In this document: piece by piece, positions 1 through 9,078 of the stretch
How positions within the stretch are numbered: the first letter of the stretch is position 1
Layout: the number at the start of each line of letters is the position of its first letter
NCBI RefSeq assembly: GCF_035599575.1
Contig: NZ_CP141179.1
Coordinates: forward strand, 2,542,001 to 2,606,000
Length of the DNA stretch: 64,000 nucleotides
Source of the DNA: Roseovarius sp. Pro17
Lineage (GTDB): Bacteria; Pseudomonadota; Alphaproteobacteria; Rhodobacterales; Rhodobacteraceae
Direction: 5' to 3'
Program-made: the position numbers and the translations under genes
The notes under the pieces: generated by a model
Database searches by the model: none
What the model saw: only the letters and a program-made list of their open reading frames with translations
What the model was told of the DNA's origin: nothing

Positions 1-1
1 C

Positions 2-34
2 GAAGACCGGCTTCTGCCCGACATCATCGCCTGA
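2..34 (+). CDS. 3' end of an upstream gene (partial, unidentified)
   Basis: The first bases read in one frame as EDRLLPDIIA followed by a TGA stop. The frame is open to the window edge, so this could be the C-terminus of a gene that starts outside the window. Ten residues are too few to name a family. It lies 83 nt upstream of purE on the same strand. Confidence 0.35.
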   Translation, partial: EDRLLPDIIA

Positions 35-117
35 GGCGCGCATTTACCCCGCCTGAGTGGTGGACGCCCTGCGCGCGCGCGCCTATGGTTCGCGCCTGAA
101 ACAATGAGGGGCGCGCA

Positions 118-606
118 ATGCCGCAAATCGAGGTCGGGATCATCATGGGCAGCCAGTCGGACTGGCCCACGATGAAGGAAGCCGCAGACATTCTGGACGC
201 GCTGAACGTGCCTTACGAGACGCGCATCGTCTCGGCCCATCGCACGCCGGATCGCCTGTGGTCTTATGGCACCGAGGCGGCGGGGCGCGGCCTCAAGGTG
301 ATCATTGCGGGCGCTGGCGGTGCGGCGCACCTACCCGGCATGATGGCGTCCAAGACCCGCGTGCCGGTGATCGGCGTGCCGGTGCAGACCAAGGCGCTTT
401 CGGGCCTCGACAGCCTCTATTCCATCGTCCAGATGCCCAAAGGCTATCCGGTCGCCACCATGGCCATCGGCGCAGCTGGTGCGGCCAATGCGGGCCTCAT
501 GGCCGCCGCGATCCTGGCCAATGGGGATGCGGCGCTGGCTGGGCGTCTGGATGACTGGCGTGCGGCCCTGTCCGCCTCAATCCCCGAGGAGCCGACAAAT
601 GACTGA
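118..606 (+). CDS. purE: N5-carboxyaminoimidazole ribonucleotide mutase PurE
   Basis: PurE isomerises N5-CAIR to CAIR in cytosolic de novo purine synthesis. The protein has 162 residues, the usual size for the bacterial mutase class. The signature elements are visible: GSQSDW at residues 11-16, SAHRTP at 39-44 with the catalytic His41, and the glycine-rich [11 protein letters not shown] stretch near 65-75. The ATG follows an AGGGG stretch. The stop overlaps the purK start by 8 nt, which indicates translational coupling with the enzyme that makes its substrate. Confidence 0.97.
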   Translation: MPQIEVGIIMGSQSDWPTMKEAADILDALNVPYETRIVSAHRTPDRLWSYGTEAAGRGLKVIIAGAGGAAHLPGMMASKTRVPVIGVPVQTKALSGLDSLYSIVQMPKGYPVATMAIGAAGAANAGLMAAAILANGDAALAGRLDDWRAALSASIPEEPTND

Positions 607-1672
607 GCCGCTTAAAACCGGTGCCACCATCGGCATTCTCGGCGGCGGCCAACTGGGCCGGATGCTATCAGTCGCGGCCTCGCGCCTCGGCTTCAAAACC
701 TGCATTTTCGAGCCGGGCACAGACTGCCCCGCGTCCCATGTCGCGGATCGCCACATTGCCGCGCCATACGACGACGAAGATGCGTTGCATACCTTTGCAG
801 ATGCCTGCGACGTCATCACATTCGAGTTCGAGAACATCCCGACCTCGACGCTGGAAATCCTCGAAAAACTGCGCCCGCTCCATCCGGACCGTACGGCACT
901 GCGCGTCAGTCAGGACCGGCTGGTGGAAAAGGCGTTCCTGAACGATCTGGGCCTGCAAACCGCCCCTTTCGCCGCAGTCGATGACGGCGTCGACATCACG
1001 CAAGCGATGAATGAAATCGGCCTGCCCGCAATCCTGAAAACCCGCCGCTTTGGCTATGACGGCAAGGGGCAGGTGCGCATAACGGACCCAAACGAGGCCG
1101 AAGGCGCGTTGAGCGATATGAACGAGGCTCCGGCGATCTACGAAGGCTTTGTCGATTTCAGCCATGAGGTGTCCGTGATAGCCGCCCGCAATGCCGCCGG
1201 CGATGTGTCGGCCTTTGATCCCGGCGAGAACGTGCATAAGGACGGCATCCTGCGCACCACGACCATCCCGGCCCGCCTCAGCGCCGCACAGCGCAGCGAT
1301 GCCGTCTTACTGGCGGCCAAGATACTGAACAAGCTGGATTACGTCGGCGTGATGGGTGTCGAGTTGTTCGTCACCGACGAGGGCCTGATCGTAAATGAGA
1401 TCGCCCCGCGCGTGCATAATTCCGGCCACTGGACACAGAATGGCTGCACCGTCGATCAGTTTGAGCAACACATCCGCGCCGTCGCCGGATGGCCGCTGGG
1501 CGATGGCAAGCGGCACTCGAACGTGGTGATGGAAAACCTCATTGGCGACGACATGGACCGTGTGCCCGATCTGGCGCGCGACGGTGCCTGCGCACTGCAT
1601 ATATACGGCAAGGCCGAGGTCAAACCGGGCCGCAAGATGGGCCATGTCAACCGCGTGACCGGGCCGGCCTGA
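599..1672 (+). CDS. purK: N5-carboxyaminoimidazole ribonucleotide synthase PurK
   Basis: PurK is the ATP-grasp enzyme that carboxylates AIR with bicarbonate and ATP to give N5-CAIR, the PurE substrate. The ATG at 599 overlaps the end of purE by 8 nt and gives a 357-residue protein. The frame is open further upstream, but those 40 codons lie inside purE and have no PurK character. The Rossmann-like GILGGGQLG sits at residues 12-20. The ATP-grasp core shows a [12 protein letters not shown] segment, and the region ending [14 protein letters not shown] carries the usual metal-binding Glu and substrate contacts. The gene is convergent with rnr, whose stop is only 14 nt away. Confidence 0.97.
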   Translation: MTEPLKTGATIGILGGGQLGRMLSVAASRLGFKTCIFEPGTDCPASHVADRHIAAPYDDEDALHTFADACDVITFEFENIPTSTLEILEKLRPLHPDRTALRVSQDRLVEKAFLNDLGLQTAPFAAVDDGVDITQAMNEIGLPAILKTRRFGYDGKGQVRITDPNEAEGALSDMNEAPAIYEGFVDFSHEVSVIAARNAAGDVSAFDPGENVHKDGILRTTTIPARLSAAQRSDAVLLAAKILNKLDYVGVMGVELFVTDEGLIVNEIAPRVHNSGHWTQNGCTVDQFEQHIRAVAGWPLGDGKRHSNVVMENLIGDDMDRVPDLARDGACALHIYGKAEVKPGRKMGHVNRVTGPA

Positions 1673-1686
1673 CTCTGGTATCAGAC

Positions 1687-3945
1687 CTAGTCGCGGCGTG
1701 TCCGCTCGACCTTTTTCTTGGTCTTGGCAGCCTTCTTTTTCGCCGAGCCCAGCTTGCGCTTGGGTGGCTGACCACGGGCGCGGCCCCGGCCCTGTGGCAT
1801 GGTCTTGCCCTCAACGCTGATCAGTTCCAGCGCTATGCCGCCCGTGACCGGTGCGGCTTCTGCCAGCTTCACCGTCACGCGCTGCCCCAGTGTGATGATA
1901 CGGCCTGATTCCGACCCCATCAGCGTGGCTGAATCCGCGTCGAAATGGAAATACTCATGCCCCAGATTCCGCATCGGGATGAGGCCATCGGCCCCCGTTT
2001 CGTCCAGCCGGACAAACGCGCCGAACTTGGCGATGCCGCTGATGCGCCCGGTAAATTCCTCGCCGACGCGTTCGGATAGGAACGCCGCTAGATAGCGGTC
2101 GTTCGTGTCCCGCTCGGCCATCATGGAGCGGCGCTCGGTCTCGGAAATATGCTGCGCCGTCGCCTCTAGGCGATCCTCGTCGCCGGGGCCGAGGCCATCA
2201 TCACCCCAGCCATGCGCCGAGATCAGTGCGCGATGTACGACCAGATCGGCATAGCGTCGGATGGGCGAGGTGAAATGCGCATAGGCCATCAGCGCGAGGC
2301 CGAAATGGCTGAAGTTCGAAGGCGAATAATAGGCCTGCGTCATGGCGCGCAGGGTGCTCATGTTGATCTGTTCGGCGTGATCAGTGCCAGCCGCGCCGTG
2401 CAGCAGCGCGTTGATATGCGACGTTTTCAGCACCTGCCCCTTGGCCAGCACCAAACCCGCCGCCTCGGCCACCTCGCGCAATGTATCCAGCTTTTCCTCG
2501 GGCGGCTCTTCGTGGACGCGGTAGAGCAGCGGGGATTTTTTGGCCGCCAGCGTTTCGGCGGCGGCAACGTTCGCCAGCACCATGAATTCCTCGATCAGCT
2601 TGTGCGCATCCAGCCGGTCGGTGAAATTGACACTCAGCACCTTGCCCTCATCGCTAAGCGCAACTTTGCGCTCGGGCAGGTCCAGATCCAGTGGCTGGCG
2701 GTTCTTGCGCGCGATTTTCAACGTCTCGTAGGCGGCGTAGAGGGGTTTGATCACCTCCTCCATCAGCGGCGCGCATTTATCATTGGGCGTGCCGTCCATG
2801 GCCGCCTGCACCTCTTGGTAATTCAATGACGCGCCCGAGCGCATGATGCCGCGATGAAACGTCTGCCCGATCTTTTCGCCGAACTCGTTGACGCGCATCC
2901 GAACGGCAAGACAGGCACGCGGCACGCCTTCGTGCAGCGAGCATAGATCGCCCGACAAACGGTCCGGCAGCATCGGCACGACGCGGTCGGGGAAATAGCT
3001 GGAATTGCCACGTTTGCGCGCCTCGCCGTCCAACGCCGAACCGGGCGTGACGTAATGGGCGACATCCGCAATGGCGACCCAGATGACATGACCGCCCGGG
3101 TTTTTCGGATCGTCATCGCTGTGCGCATAGCAGGCGTCGTCATGGTCGCGCGCGTCGGCAGGGTCGATCGTGACCAGCGGCAGATCGCGCAGATCCTCGC
3201 GGCCCTTTAGGCCGGCAGGCTTCATTGCGTCGGCCTCGGCGATCACCTCGTCCGGGAAGTCATCGGGGATGCCGTGCTGGTGAATGGCAATCAGCGACAC
3301 CGCACGCGGCGCCGATGGATCACCCAGACGGTTGATGATGCGCGCGCGGGGCAAGCCCATGCGGCCCTTCGGCCCCGATTGCTCGGCCTCGACCAGTTCG
3401 CCGTCCTGCGCGCCGCCCGTGGCGCTGGCCTCGACCTGCCATTCGGTGCCCTGCCCCTTGTCGATGGGCAGGATGCGGCCCCCTTCGGTGCCCTTACGGT
3501 AGATGCCCAGCACCTTGGACGGGTTGGTGCCGATGCGCCGGATCAGCCGCGCCTCGTAATGATGCGCCTCGCCGGTGACCGCTTGCAACTTGGCAAGGAT
3601 ACGCTCGCCCTCGCCCAGCGCGGGATCGGACGCGCGGGGGATCAGCAGAACGACCGGCTCGGCGCCGTCGCCGTGCCACTCCAAGGGCTTTGCCAATTGA
3701 TCGCCGTCGGGGGTCGCGCCCATGACTTGCAGCACGCTGACGGGTGGCAGGCGGTCCGGGTCGCGGTAGGTTTTCTTGCGCTTTTCCAGATGGCCCTCGG
3801 CCTCAAGTTCCTTGAGGATACGCTTGAGGTCAATCCGTGCGGCCCCCTTGATGCCGAACGCCTTGGCGATGTCGCGCTTGGCGGCGAGAGTGGGGTTTTC
3901 GGTGATCCATTGGAGGATCTCGGCTTTGGTGGGCATCTGATTCAT
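1687..3945 (-). CDS. rnr: Ribonuclease R
   Basis: This is a processive 3'-5' exoribonuclease of the RNase II/R family that degrades structured RNA in the cytoplasm. It has 752 residues: an N-terminal winged-helix/cold-shock part (about 1-230), the RNB catalytic domain with the acidic motif DPADARDHDDACYA near residues 263-276, an S1 RNA-binding domain near 640-725, and a Lys/Arg-rich tail typical of RNase R. The ATG at 3945 has no clear Shine-Dalgarno, and another ATG lies three codons in. It follows the TIGR04282 gene by 39 nt on the same strand, probably in one transcript with dapE. Confidence 0.96.
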   Translation of the reverse strand: MNQMPTKAEILQWITENPTLAAKRDIAKAFGIKGAARIDLKRILKELEAEGHLEKRKKTYRDPDRLPPVSVLQVMGATPDGDQLAKPLEWHGDGAEPVVLLIPRASDPALGEGERILAKLQAVTGEAHHYEARLIRRIGTNPSKVLGIYRKGTEGGRILPIDKGQGTEWQVEASATGGAQDGELVEAEQSGPKGRMGLPRARIINRLGDPSAPRAVSLIAIHQHGIPDDFPDEVIAEADAMKPAGLKGREDLRDLPLVTIDPADARDHDDACYAHSDDDPKNPGGHVIWVAIADVAHYVTPGSALDGEARKRGNSSYFPDRVVPMLPDRLSGDLCSLHEGVPRACLAVRMRVNEFGEKIGQTFHRGIMRSGASLNYQEVQAAMDGTPNDKCAPLMEEVIKPLYAAYETLKIARKNRQPLDLDLPERKVALSDEGKVLSVNFTDRLDAHKLIEEFMVLANVAAAETLAAKKSPLLYRVHEEPPEEKLDTLREVAEAAGLVLAKGQVLKTSHINALLHGAAGTDHAEQINMSTLRAMTQAYYSPSNFSHFGLALMAYAHFTSPIRRYADLVVHRALISAHGWGDDGLGPGDEDRLEATAQHISETERRSMMAERDTNDRYLAAFLSERVGEEFTGRISGIAKFGAFVRLDETGADGLIPMRNLGHEYFHFDADSATLMGSESGRIITLGQRVTVKLAEAAPVTGGIALELISVEGKTMPQGRGRARGQPPKRKLGSAKKKAAKTKKKVERTRRD

Positions 3946-3984
3946 GACGCGTTGCGTATCATGCAGGCTTGGCGGCGGAAACCG

Positions 3985-4590
3985 CTATCGCATCGCGTGC
4001 AGATCAGTGGGCAGATCGGCGGCGGTGTCGACGTCGCTGAGCGTATCGACCAGCGCGATGCGCATACCCGGCAGGCTTGCCATGCTGTCTGTCAGCGCAT
4101 CGGCGCTGGACCAATGGACGTTTTGCAAAAACCCCGCCGGAGTGGCGCGGATCCGTTTGAGCCCGATCAGCCAATAACCACCATCGGGCGCGGGACCAAA
4201 GGCAGCGTCGTGCGCACCCAGCGCCTTGAAGGCGCGGGCGACATGGGCGCGGCGCACGCCGGGGATATCGCCGCCGATGATGCAGACCGGCCCCGGTGCA
4301 AGGGTAGGCGGCAGGCTGCGCATGATACGCGCCATGCGGTCCCCAAGGGTGCCACGCCCCTGCGCGATCCGTGCCAGATGCGCGGGCCAGACGCGGCTGC
4401 GCAGCCCCTCGCGGTCCGGTGCGACCGCCAGCACCACGCGCCAGCGCGGATCCTGAACCTCGCGCAGCAGACGCGCGGTTTGGTGGCGGAACCACCACGC
4501 GGCCGGGACCATGCCGATATCCCTGCCCAGCCGGGTTTTCACGCGGCCCGGGCGCGGCTCTTTCAGCATGATGACCAGCGTCGGGCGCAT
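3985..4590 (-). CDS. TIGR04282-type nucleotidyl/glycosyltransferase-like protein (DUF2064)
   Basis: The protein has 201 residues and a GT-A-like fold signature. It opens with LVIMLKEPRPGRVKTRLGRDIG, the usual start of TIGR04282/DUF2064 proteins, and contains VCIIGGDIPGV and DAAFGPAPDGGYWLIGLK, both strongly conserved in that family. The family resembles CofC and MobA nucleotidyltransferases, but its substrate is generally unknown and nothing here settles it. Its start lies 3 nt after the dapE stop, so it is translated in a dapE operon and followed by rnr. The family assignment is firm; the biochemical role is not. Confidence 0.85.
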   Translation of the reverse strand: MRPTLVIMLKEPRPGRVKTRLGRDIGMVPAAWWFRHQTARLLREVQDPRWRVVLAVAPDREGLRSRVWPAHLARIAQGRGTLGDRMARIMRSLPPTLAPGPVCIIGGDIPGVRRAHVARAFKALGAHDAAFGPAPDGGYWLIGLKRIRATPAGFLQNVHWSSADALTDSMASLPGMRIALVDTLSDVDTAADLPTDLHAMR

Positions 4591-4593
4591 GGA

Positions 4594-5745
4594 TCAGGCG
4601 AAGTAGTCGTGCAGGATGCGGCTGTAGATCGCCTTGAGCTGGTGGATATGATCGACGCTTACTCGCTCGTCCACCTGATGCATGGTCTTGCCCACAAGGC
4701 CGCATTCCACCACCGGACAGTGATCCTTGACAAATCGCGCATCGGACGTGCCACCTGACGTGCTGAGCACAGGCGTGAGCCCGGTTTCGGCCTCAACGGC
4801 GCGCACGACCATGTCCGAGAATGCGCCCGGCGGCGTGACAAAGCTTTCGCCCGAATTTTTGACCGTAAGCGTGCCGGTCACGCTCATTTCGCTGCATATG
4901 ACATCTATCTGTTCTTGCAGCCACGCGGTCAGGCTATCGCCGGTATGAGCGTCATTATAGCGAATGTTGACAGTTGCGCGGCAGTTGGCGGGGATAACGT
5001 TGGTTGCAGGATTGTCAGTGTCGATGGTCACGACTGCCAACGTGGATGGGTCGAAATGATCGGTCCCCTCATCCAGCGTATGCGAGCTGAGCCGATCCAC
5101 CAGCCGCGCCATGGCAGGCAGCGGATTGACCGCGCGGTGCGGATAGGCCGAGTGGCCCTGCACACCGGTGATGGTCAACCATGCGTTCAGTGAGCCGCGC
5201 CGCCCGATCTTGATCATCTCGCCCATCTCGTCCGGGCATGTCGGCTCGCCCACGAGGCAGACGCTCATCGCCTCGCCATTGGCCTGCATCCAGTCGAGCA
5301 AGGCGACGGTGCCATCCAGCGCGTCGCCCTCTTCATCGCCGGTGATGGCCAGAATGACGGCCCCCTCGGGCGGTGTCTGTTGCACGAAATCCACGGCTGC
5401 GGCGGCAAAGGCGGCAACGCCGGACTTCATGTCCGTCGCGCCCCGTCCCCACATCATGCCGTCCCGCACTTCAGCGCCAAAAGGCGCAACGCTCCACGCC
5501 GCCTCGTCACCCAGCGGCACGACATCGGTATGCCCGTTAAAGCCAAAGCTGCGCGCAGCCCCCTTGGCGCCCCAACGTGCGTACAGATTGGAAATTCCGG
5601 CCCGATCGACGCGCCAACACTCAAAACCCGCGCCACTTAGCAACCCCTCCAGCAACACCAGCGCGCCGGCCTCTTCTGGGGTAACGGACGGGCAGCGGAT
5701 AAGCGCGGCGGTAAGGTCGGCGGGATCAACGGGTGAGTGCGGCAT
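4594..5745 (-). CDS. dapE: Succinyl-diaminopimelate desuccinylase DapE
   Basis: DapE hydrolyses N-succinyl-LL-2,6-diaminopimelate in the succinylase branch of lysine and peptidoglycan-precursor synthesis. The product has 383 residues, the standard size for M20-family DapE. Zinc-site elements are readable: [12 protein letters not shown] with His72, [10 protein letters not shown] with bridging Asp105, TGDEEGDA with Glu138/139, and the late [12 protein letters not shown] segment. The closing [12 protein letters not shown] carries the last metal ligand. It heads a minus-strand operon with the TIGR04282 gene and rnr. dapD, an earlier enzyme of the same branch, lies about 3.3 kb away, also on the minus strand. 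Confidence 0.96.
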   Translation of the reverse strand: MPHSPVDPADLTAALIRCPSVTPEEAGALVLLEGLLSGAGFECWRVDRAGISNLYARWGAKGAARSFGFNGHTDVVPLGDEAAWSVAPFGAEVRDGMMWGRGATDMKSGVAAFAAAAVDFVQQTPPEGAVILAITGDEEGDALDGTVALLDWMQANGEAMSVCLVGEPTCPDEMGEMIKIGRRGSLNAWLTITGVQGHSAYPHRAVNPLPAMARLVDRLSSHTLDEGTDHFDPSTLAVVTIDTDNPATNVIPANCRATVNIRYNDAHTGDSLTAWLQEQIDVICSEMSVTGTLTVKNSGESFVTPPGAFSDMVVRAVEAETGLTPVLSTSGGTSDARFVKDHCPVVECGLVGKTMHQVDERVSVDHIHQLKAIYSRILHDYFA

Positions 5746-6026
5746 GGTCCCTCGGCAATAATGAACGGTGACTCTTGATGGCTAGCGCGGATGCCACGCC
5801 TTTGCAAATAATGCGCGCGAGCGGCAAAAAAAGTTAGCAACGCGCTGAAACGCTGGTATTTAGGAAGTAATAAAAAAATAGACCCGAGGCAGGGCACAGG
5901 CAAAGGGCCGCAAAAGGCCCTGATCGAGCGGATCGCCAATTTGCGATTCATATGCGGCAGCGGGATCATTTTTCCGCAGCGCCGGTCCATGTGTGCTGAC
6001 CTCGCTCAAAGGGGAACGGGCAGGAC

Positions 6027-7607
6027 ATGGTTGCAGGCGTAGAGCTACCGATCGACAGATTCGCATCCGCCATGCAGATGGCGCAAGAGATGTTCGGATC
6101 GGGCGCGACGGTGCAGAGCGCGTCCTATTCCGGGGATCGTGACAGTTCGGGCATTTACAGCAACGGCGACTTAATTTCGCCTGGCGTGCTGCCCGGCGAT
6201 AGCGGCGTCATGTTCTCGACCGGCGATCTACGCGGGTTCACCAATACAAATATTTTTCAGTCGAACGAAGAGTCCAACCGCACGACCAATTCAAGCGGCC
6301 AGAACAACAACCCAGATTTCAACGCCGCCGCTGGCACGAACACCTACGACGCGTCCTATATCGACGTCGATTTCACGCCGACGGGTGACATGCTGACGAT
6401 GCAGTTCGTCTTTTCGTCCGAGGAATACCCCGAATACGCCGCCGGTGCGTTTCAGGACTTTGTCGGTGTGTGGATCAACGGCCAACAGGTGCAGCTAAGC
6501 GTCGGCGACGGCGATATCGACCCGAACAACCTGAACTCGGGGGCCAACGGCAACCTCTTCATCGACAACACGGGCGATCAATACAATACCGAGATGGATG
6601 GTTTTACCGTCAACCTGACGATGAAAATCCCGGTAAACGCGGGCCAGCTGAACTCGATCCGCATCGGCATCGCGGACGTGAGCGATTCCAACTACGACAG
6701 CACGCTGATCATCGCTGGCGGCAGCATTCAGGGGTCCGTGCTGGCGATTGACGACACAACCAAGCTTGACCCGTTCGGCACCAAAAACCTCGACGTGCTT
6801 GCCAACGATACCAACGCCTCGCCCGGCAGCCTGACGATCACCCATATCAACGGGCAGGCGGTCAGTGTTGGCGATACCGTTACGCTGAACAGCGGCCAGA
6901 CGGTCATGCTGAACGCAGATGGCACGCTGGGCCTGACCGGCGATGGCGACACCGAAGAGTTCAACTTTACCTATGCGATCGAGAATGCCAGTGGCGTCAG
7001 CGACACCGGCTTTGTTCTGGTCGACAGCGTGCCCTGCTTTGTCGCGGGCACCATGATCCGCACGCCGACCGGCCGCCGACCGGTGGAAACGCTGGAGCCG
7101 GGCGATCTGGTGATGACACGCGACGATGGCGCCCAACCGCTGCGCTGGATCGGGCAGCGGCGCATTGCGGCGACCGGCGACTTTGCCCCGATCCACATCG
7201 CGGCAAACACCTTTGGCACGCATGGCGCGCTGGCGCTGTCGCCGCTGCACCGTGTGCTAATCCGCGACTCGCTGGCCGAGCTTCTGTTTGGCGAGGGTGA
7301 GGTGTTAGTGGCCGCGCGCGATCTGGTCAACGATTGCACTGTGCGGCGCGTTGAGGGCGGCGAGGTAGAATACGTGCATATCCTGTTTGACCGCCATCAG
7401 GTGGTCTATTCCGAAGGCCTGCAAACCGAAAGCTTCCTGCCCGGTCCGCAGACCGCCTCCAGCTTCGAGGCCGAGATCGTAGACGAGATCTGCGCAATCT
7501 TTCCCGAACTGTGCCGCGAGACGGGGCGTGGATATAGCCCGGCGGCCCGGCGCACGTTGAGACGCTATGAGGCGCGATTGCTCATGGCTGGCGCGCGGGC
7601 GGCCTGA
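6027..7607 (+). CDS. Choice-of-anchor L / Ig-like / Hint-domain protein
   Basis: The 526-residue protein has three visible parts. Residues about 20-235 match the choice-of-anchor L pattern: GVMFSTGDL, the hallmark FVFSSEEYPEY at 128-138, and IADVSDSNYDS near 215-225. Residues about 238-333 look like a bacterial Ig/cadherin-like repeat containing VLANDT. From Cys337 a Hint domain begins (CFVAGTMIRTPTG), with SPLHRVLI at 405-412 holding the block-B type His408. Hint domains can self-process through the first Cys. No signal peptide is visible, so export, if any, would have to be non-Sec, for example type I. The next Hint gene starts after 1 nt. Natural role unknown. Confidence 0.85.
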   Translation: MVAGVELPIDRFASAMQMAQEMFGSGATVQSASYSGDRDSSGIYSNGDLISPGVLPGDSGVMFSTGDLRGFTNTNIFQSNEESNRTTNSSGQNNNPDFNAAAGTNTYDASYIDVDFTPTGDMLTMQFVFSSEEYPEYAAGAFQDFVGVWINGQQVQLSVGDGDIDPNNLNSGANGNLFIDNTGDQYNTEMDGFTVNLTMKIPVNAGQLNSIRIGIADVSDSNYDSTLIIAGGSIQGSVLAIDDTTKLDPFGTKNLDVLANDTNASPGSLTITHINGQAVSVGDTVTLNSGQTVMLNADGTLGLTGDGDTEEFNFTYAIENASGVSDTGFVLVDSVPCFVAGTMIRTPTGRRPVETLEPGDLVMTRDDGAQPLRWIGQRRIAATGDFAPIHIAANTFGTHGALALSPLHRVLIRDSLAELLFGEGEVLVAARDLVNDCTVRRVEGGEVEYVHILFDRHQVVYSEGLQTESFLPGPQTASSFEAEIVDEICAIFPELCRETGRGYSPAARRTLRRYEARLLMAGARAA

Positions 7608-7608
7608 G

Positions 7609-8694
7609 ATGGGTTGGATCGGCATAGCTGATCACGACGGTGGCCGGTTTGATCCGGCGGGCCTCACGGGGCGCAACGCCGTCGCCACGCGGCCGCTGGA
7701 CGGCATCGCCCAGCGCGGCACGCTGATGATCGAAACATTTCTGTCGCCCGAGGGGCGGCCTCAGACGCTGCTGGGCCTGACACGTGCGCAGCCGCTGGGC
7801 GGTCTACTGTCGGTGCAGGTGCGGCCCTCGGGACTGATTGAGCTGATCGACGAGGCGGGCGGCGACGTGCGTGACGCCGCGCTGATCCATGATTTCGACG
7901 GGCGCAGCGAGCAGGTGCGCGTGCGCTACAGCTGGGACAATGGTGCAGACAACGGGTTGCTGTCGCTGGAACATATGGCCAGCGGGCGCATCAGTCGCAC
8001 GCACGTCCCGCCGGGCCACCCCCTGCCATTCGAGGATCTGCGCATGCTGACCCGCCGTCCGGCGCACCGGGTGATGGATAGTGATGTCGGCTTTGTCGCC
8101 GTGTCGGATGAGGTCGAGCCAATTGGCCCGATGCCGGGTCTGACTGCAAATGTGCCTATCGCAACCCCGCGCGGAGAAGTGCCGGTGGCGCAGTTGCGGC
8201 GCGGCGATACCGTGCTAACGTCCGGCGGCGAGGTCGTGCCAGTGCTGCGCGCGGTGCGCCAGACGGTGCCGGCGCATGGCGTGCTGCGGCCCGTGCGCCT
8301 GCGCGCGCCGTTCTTTGGGCTGACACGCGACATTCTAATCGCGCCGCATCAGCGGCTGGTCATCGGCGGCAGCGACGTGGAGTATATGTTCGGGACCGAG
8401 GCGGCGCTGGTGCCTGCGCGTGATCTGGTCAACGGAGCGTCGGCCCAATACGGCAATGGGCCGGATCTGGTGACGTATCACCACCTGCTGCTGCCCGAAC
8501 ATCAGGCCATCGTCGCCGCTGGCTGCCCGGTAGAGAGCCTCTATATCGGGCGGCTGCGTCGCGACCGTGACGCGTTGGCCGCGTCGGTTCTAAGCGCAGC
8601 AGACGCCTCGCGCCTGCCAGAACACGCCTGCCCGATCTGGCCGGTGCTGAAACCTTTCGAGTCGCGGACGCTGGCGACGCAGCGCGCGGCATAG
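7609..8694 (+). CDS. Hint-domain protein lacking the nucleophilic Cys
   Basis: The ATG at 7609 lies one nucleotide after the preceding Hint gene's stop; the frame stays open further upstream inside that gene, but the short spacing favours this start (361 residues). The first about 150 residues read as a beta-rich sandwich-like region without a family I can name. A second part aligns with the Hint core of its neighbour: GLTANVPIATPRGEVPVAQLRRGDTVLT corresponds to the neighbour's Cys-initiated segment, but the Cys position is Gly177. The block-B His is displaced (APHQRLVI, His247). The domain is therefore unlikely to catalyse the N-S acyl shift. It probably serves a structural or binding role beside the active-looking partner. 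Confidence 0.75.
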   Translation: MGWIGIADHDGGRFDPAGLTGRNAVATRPLDGIAQRGTLMIETFLSPEGRPQTLLGLTRAQPLGGLLSVQVRPSGLIELIDEAGGDVRDAALIHDFDGRSEQVRVRYSWDNGADNGLLSLEHMASGRISRTHVPPGHPLPFEDLRMLTRRPAHRVMDSDVGFVAVSDEVEPIGPMPGLTANVPIATPRGEVPVAQLRRGDTVLTSGGEVVPVLRAVRQTVPAHGVLRPVRLRAPFFGLTRDILIAPHQRLVIGGSDVEYMFGTEAALVPARDLVNGASAQYGNGPDLVTYHHLLLPEHQAIVAAGCPVESLYIGRLRRDRDALAASVLSAADASRLPEHACPIWPVLKPFESRTLATQRAA

Positions 8695-8700
8695 GGCGAC

Positions 8701-9078
8701 TTAGTCCTCGCCGCCCTCGTCGCCTTCACGACCTTCGTCGCCGAAAAACGGTGTCATCTGCGCCACGATCACGGAGTTTTCGTCGCGCGCGCGCTGCATC
8801 AGCGCGCGATCCTCTTCGCCGATCTCATGACCTTCGGCCTCGCGCTCGGCCAATGTGCCGTAGCCTGTTACGTCCAGTGGGGCGGTATCCGCCTGCTTGA
8901 GGATCGCAACCGTCTCGCGCACGGCTTCGCTCTCATCCACACCGCTGGCATAGATGACGAGGGCCGCGCCGGTCGCGCCCTTGGGCAGGCCATCACCAGC
9001 CTTGCGCCCGATTTCAACCAAGAGAGTATAGACCTCTTGCCGCTTGGGCGCCTTCTTGGGCTTGTCGCTGTCGGTCAT
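8701..9078 (-). CDS. Conserved small protein coupled to dapD (function unknown)
   Basis: This encodes 125 residues and begins at an ATG that shares one base with the dapD stop (TGATG), so the two are translationally coupled. The frame is open further upstream, but that part lies inside dapD. The protein is acidic, with no signal peptide or membrane segment, a Lys-rich start (DKPKKAPKRQEVY), a central alpha/beta-looking part (GAALVIYASGVDESEAVRETVAILKQADT) and a Glu/Gly-rich tail. I do not recognise a characterised family. The coupling suggests a role linked to DapD or simply co-expression. Confidence 0.75.
   Translation of the reverse strand: MTDSDKPKKAPKRQEVYTLLVEIGRKAGDGLPKGATGAALVIYASGVDESEAVRETVAILKQADTAPLDVTGYGTLAEREAEGHEIGEEDRALMQRARDENSVIVAQMTPFFGDEGREGDEGGED

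Noticed and set aside
479-598. N-terminal extension of purK inside purE
   Set aside because: The extension adds 40 residues unlike PurK; the ATG at 599 gives the normal family start and an 8-nt overlap.
3274-4758. Long plus-strand open frame (494 codons) opposite rnr, the TIGR04282 gene and dapE
   Set aside because: It is antisense to three well-supported genes, crosses their boundaries and has no family-like sequence. Long antisense frames are expected in GC-rich DNA.
5904-5921. Short hairpin AGGGCC/GGCCCT upstream of the first Hint gene
   Set aside because: Six base pairs without a T-tract in the right place is common in this DNA; there is no evidence for a terminator or operator.
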